Both the position numbers and the translations under genes were made by a program. This document shows positions 14,462 through 16,988 of a stretch of 16,988 bases of DNA, one piece after another; position 1 is the first letter of the stretch; each line of letters begins with the position of its first letter. The notes below the pieces were generated by a model that was not told the DNA's origin, did no database searches, and worked only from the letters and a program-made list of their open reading frames with translations. Source of the stretch: an uncultured Candidatus Melainabacteria bacterium (GTDB taxonomy: Bacteria > Cyanobacteriota > Vampirovibrionia > Gastranaerophilales > Gastranaerophilaceae); assembly GCA_934777245.1 (NCBI GenBank), contig CAKVND010000048.1, positions 1-16,988 on the forward strand, written 5' to 3'.

Positions 14462-14485
14462 GTGAATAAGTGAATAAGTGAATAA
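14462..14485. repeat. GTGAATAA x3 tandem repeat in the large/small subunit gap
   Basis: Three perfect 8-base units just upstream of the small-subunit ribosome site. The rest of the 170-base gap 14441-14610 includes a TTTTCCA-type simple repeat (14546-14575). No promoter or terminator is convincing, so the genes are probably still cotranscribed. Confidence 0.75.
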
Positions 14486-14610
14486 GTTCGTTTTAATAAT
14501 GACTTATAACAAACCTTGAAAAATATTGAATCTTTTTAAAATAATTTTCCATTTTCCATTTTCAATTATCCATTTCTTTGTACCCTATTACCTCATTCCC
14601 TTTTTATTTC

Positions 14611-16074
14611 CTATAAGTCATTTCCGCAATAAGACAAGTTAAAGCTCTTGTTACACAATGGGAAGTCTGAAACACCGTTGTTTCTTACAGCCATTGCAAG
14701 CATATACCAGTTATTGAAAGAAGGGTCTTTCATTTTGTATCTCAATAACTCGCCATTTGCGCCTGTTACAGCTATGTGAACAATTTCACCTCTCCAACCT
14801 TCTGTCATAGAAACTACAAAAGAATTTGGAGTCAGATTTTTATTCGGTGTAACTTTAATAGGTTCTGCCTTGTATTCCTTAAGTTTAGCAAGTAATTTCT
14901 TAACTATTTGCATTGATTGTTTAACTTCTTTGTATCTTAACTTAAATCTTGAGTGTACATCACCTGTAGCTTTAAATGGTTTTACAACATCCAAAGAAGT
15001 ATACCACTTATCGTTGAAATCAAATCTTGTATCAATATCAACGCCGGATGAACGAGCAGCCATACCAACAGCACCCAATGATTTTGCGCTTTCTTGAGAA
15101 ACAACGCCTGTTCTTTCCATTCTTGAGATACAAGAAGGAGTTCTTAGCATAACTTTAGTTGTTCTATCAACCGTTTTAGCTACGCCGTCAAGCATTTCTA
15201 TAATTTTATCTGACATTTTTTCATCAATATCAAAATTAACACCGCCAACGTTGATTAAACCTCTACCGAAACGGCTTCCTGAGATTTCCAACATTGTGTT
15301 AATTACTAAAGTTCTTGTGATACCAAAGATTGAAGCACCCATCAAATATGCCATATCTCCGCCGATTGCACCCATATCACCGATATGAATTGCCATTCTT
15401 TCCATTTCTAAAGCGACACGTCTTATTATTTGTGCTTTATTAGAAACTGCAGAATCTGACAAAGCTTCCATTGCTTGAGAGTAAGCCATGTTATAACCGA
15501 TTACAGAATCACCGCAAACTGACTCAGCCAATCTATTATTATAACCTTTACCCTTCAAGAATAATTCTTCAACGCCTCTGTGTTGGTAACCAAGCATGAT
15601 TTCCAAATCATAAACCTTTTCACCTTGGCACATAAATCTAAAATGACCTGGTTCAATAACACCTGCGTGAATAGGTCCAACTGCTACTTGGTGAACATCT
15701 TCGCCTTGCATTTCAAAGAATGGGTATTTGTCTTGATTCTTTCTCAATGGTTTTAACCAAGGGTGATGCAATGGTTCAATTCCAAACTCTTCATAAAATT
15801 CTCTTTCAAAAATATGAAAAGCAGGAACTTTTTGTGTAATAGACTCATAAGATTTAACATCAGGTGTAAACAATGTTGATGTTACATACAATTTGCCAAC
15901 CTTATCATCAGCCATTACAACATATAATCTTACGTTCTCGAATTCTTGTTTTCCGAAGAAACCAACAACTCTCATTTTCATTTTCTCAACGTCTGCTCTA
16001 ATTTCGTCTATCGAAATAGTCGGAATATCAAACGCATTTATCTTTTTGTTGTTTTCAGTTATTATCCAATTCAT
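14611..16074 (-). CDS. Hydrogenase-4/Ehr-type large subunit (NuoC-NuoD fusion, 487 aa) with degenerate NiFe motifs
   Basis: Residues 1-105 are a NuoC/HycE-N-like domain and 115-487 a NuoD/HycE-C-like domain, the fused layout of group 4 hydrogenases. Family motifs include GPIHAGVIEPGHF (133-145), YQHRGVEELF (163-172), ERMAIHIGDMGAI (225-237) and GDVHSRF (371-377). The NiFe site is degraded. The first motif, normally CGxC followed by a His, reads C187-G-D-S190 with Tyr194. The last, normally DPCxxCTDR, reads NLSYCGNDL, so neither canonical Cys aligns, though C483 lies between them. This pattern fits energy-converting hydrogenase-related (Ehr) complexes, which couple electron transfer to ion pumping without hydrogenase activity. 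Cytoplasmic face of the inner membrane. ATG with GAAGG site. Confident on family; the loss of metal binding is read directly but its effect is inferred. Confidence 0.92.
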   Translation of the reverse strand: MNWIITENNKKINAFDIPTISIDEIRADVEKMKMRVVGFFGKQEFENVRLYVVMADDKVGKLYVTSTLFTPDVKSYESITQKVPAFHIFEREFYEEFGIEPLHHPWLKPLRKNQDKYPFFEMQGEDVHQVAVGPIHAGVIEPGHFRFMCQGEKVYDLEIMLGYQHRGVEELFLKGKGYNNRLAESVCGDSVIGYNMAYSQAMEALSDSAVSNKAQIIRRVALEMERMAIHIGDMGAIGGDMAYLMGASIFGITRTLVINTMLEISGSRFGRGLINVGGVNFDIDEKMSDKIIEMLDGVAKTVDRTTKVMLRTPSCISRMERTGVVSQESAKSLGAVGMAARSSGVDIDTRFDFNDKWYTSLDVVKPFKATGDVHSRFKLRYKEVKQSMQIVKKLLAKLKEYKAEPIKVTPNKNLTPNSFVVSMTEGWRGEIVHIAVTGANGELLRYKMKDPSFNNWYMLAMAVRNNGVSDFPLCNKSFNLSYCGNDL

Positions 16075-16110
16075 AATTACCTTCTTTTAATATTATCATT
16101 AAGAGGATAA

Positions 16111-16179
16111 ACCCTCACCCGAATTTCTAAGTTTCGCGAAGCTCAGCTTGAAATTCTACCCTCTCCCTAGGAGAGGGGA
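16111..16179. repeat. Intergenic palindromic repeat, type 2, copy 2, inside the operon
   Basis: CACCCGAATTTCTAAG, a GTTTCGCGAAGC hairpin, CAGCTTGAAATTCTACCCTC and a CTCTCCCTAGGAGAGG palindrome. It shares two blocks of 16-20 bases with 425-496. It fills most of the 113-base gap between the membrane-subunit and large-subunit genes without breaking either. Confidence 0.8.
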
Positions 16180-16187
16180 ATTAAGTA

Positions 16188-16988
16188 TTAAAATCCTGCA
16201 ACAGTTGCAAGAATTGCTTGAGTCAAACCTTGTGGCATATAAATACCGATTACGAATGCTAAAATAAGCATTACTACTTGTGGCAAATACATTGTCCAAC
16301 TTAGTTTAACAGGCTCAACTTCATGAGTTGGAGCTGAGAAAGACATTTTTACAACAGCTTTGCCCAAACCATAAAGAACGATTGTTAATAATAGCAAGAA
16401 CAATGCACACATAATAAAATGACCTTTCAAGAACATTGTCTTAACCATTAAAAATTCGCTTATAAATAAAACTGATGGTGGAAATGCAACTATTCCCAAG
16501 AATGATGCAACCCATAACCAAGCAGTCTTTCTATCAGTTTTCATAAGTCCTGTTACTGATTTAATTTTCTTTGTTCCATAAATTTCAAGAACGTTTCCTG
16601 AAGTTAGGAAGAAAGAAGCTTTAATCAATGAGTGACCGATTAAGTGAATAATAGCAGCCAACATACCAACTCCGCCTAAAGCAGTACCGATAGCCAAAAT
16701 ACCCATATTTTCGATTGATGAGTATGCTAACATTCTCTTGTAGTTGTTGATATGATAAACAAAAACTGCTGTTATAAACAATGACAAAAAGCCCATTGCC
16801 AAAAGCATTAATCTTGCAAAACTATCACAACCTGAAAGAACCATAATTCTGAATACGTTTACAATCATCAAAAATGCTGAGTTTAACAAAGTTGCTGAAA
16901 GTAAAGCTGAGATTGGTGATGGTGCTTCTGCGTGAGCATCAGGTAACCAAAAGTGAACAGGTGCAAGACCCATTTTTGTACCAATACC
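16188..16988 (-). CDS. Antiporter-like membrane subunit of the hydrogenase/Ehr complex (partial, HyfF/NuoL/M family)
   Basis: The frame is open to the window edge, so the 5' end is missing; the Met at 16973 is internal, since GIGTKMGLAPVHFWLPDAHA continues the family motif on both sides. It contains AEAPSPISALLSATLLNSAF, NNYKRMLAYSSIENMG and a HLIGHSLIKASFFLTSGNVL helix, all typical of the proton-antiporter module with its conserved Lys and His in the channel. Around seven membrane helices remain. In complex I and related hydrogenases such subunits move H+ or Na+. It precedes the large and small subunit genes, and further membrane subunits are expected upstream, outside the window. Confidence 0.93.
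   Translation of the reverse strand, partial: GIGTKMGLAPVHFWLPDAHAEAPSPISALLSATLLNSAFLMIVNVFRIMVLSGCDSFARLMLLAMGFLSLFITAVFVYHINNYKRMLAYSSIENMGILAIGTALGGVGMLAAIIHLIGHSLIKASFFLTSGNVLEIYGTKKIKSVTGLMKTDRKTAWLWVASFLGIVAFPPSVLFISEFLMVKTMFLKGHFIMCALFLLLLTIVLYGLGKAVVKMSFSAPTHEVEPVKLSWTMYLPQVVMLILAFVIGIYMPQGLTQAILATVAGF

Noticed and set aside
16188..16973. Complete 261-aa gene starting at Met 16973
   Set aside because: The frame is open to the window edge and the family motif spans the Met, so the gene is truncated by the window.

Overview
The window is AT-rich DNA from a Gram-negative, probably anaerobic bacterium. It has an Lpt-type lipopolysaccharide export protein, an envelope peptidase, a ComEC channel and a membrane-bound complex related to group 4 [NiFe] hydrogenases. 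My best guess is the non-photosynthetic cyanobacterial lineage Gastranaerophilales/Vampirovibrionia ('Melainabacteria'), from low GC, gene content and the many GTAGGTTGGGC-type intergenic palindromes. I could not test this, and other AT-rich gut Gram-negatives remain possible.

Layout. 1-523: mosaic of short palindromic intergenic repeats, no gene. 524-1521: two minus-strand genes, a low-complexity LysM protein and a 98-aa protein, behind a textbook sigma-28-type promoter (1571-1597) that abuts a 13-unit ATT microsatellite. 1926-2408: membrane-anchored Hsp20-like protein. 2583-3155: rpmI-rplT with a long leader and a strong terminator. 3266-5641: comEC. 5733-9746: an apparent operon of a 37-aa membrane peptide, an EnvC/NlpD-like M23 peptidase, a fused LptA/LptD-like protein and a class II aldolase, closed by a bidirectional terminator. 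9799-12662: minus-strand pair of a 93-aa protein related to the 98-aa one, and a large repeat protein with a probable frameshift near its start; a second sigma-28-like promoter lies upstream. 12724-13696: a second repeat cluster of about 1 kb, including a 194-bp element with terminal inverted repeats. 13697-16988: minus-strand operon for an antiporter-like membrane subunit (partial at the window edge), a hydrogenase-type large subunit and a small subunit fused to a ferredoxin domain.

The two most interesting points are these. First, two loci with related small proteins and large low-complexity or repeat proteins without signal peptides share TAAAGTTT-N11-GCCG promoters, which suggests one alternative-sigma (FliA/SigF-type) regulon. 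Second, the hydrogenase-like large subunit has lost most of the cysteines that bind the NiFe centre, and its partner has abnormal ferredoxin motifs. This points to an energy-converting hydrogenase-related (Ehr) complex rather than an H2-forming enzyme.
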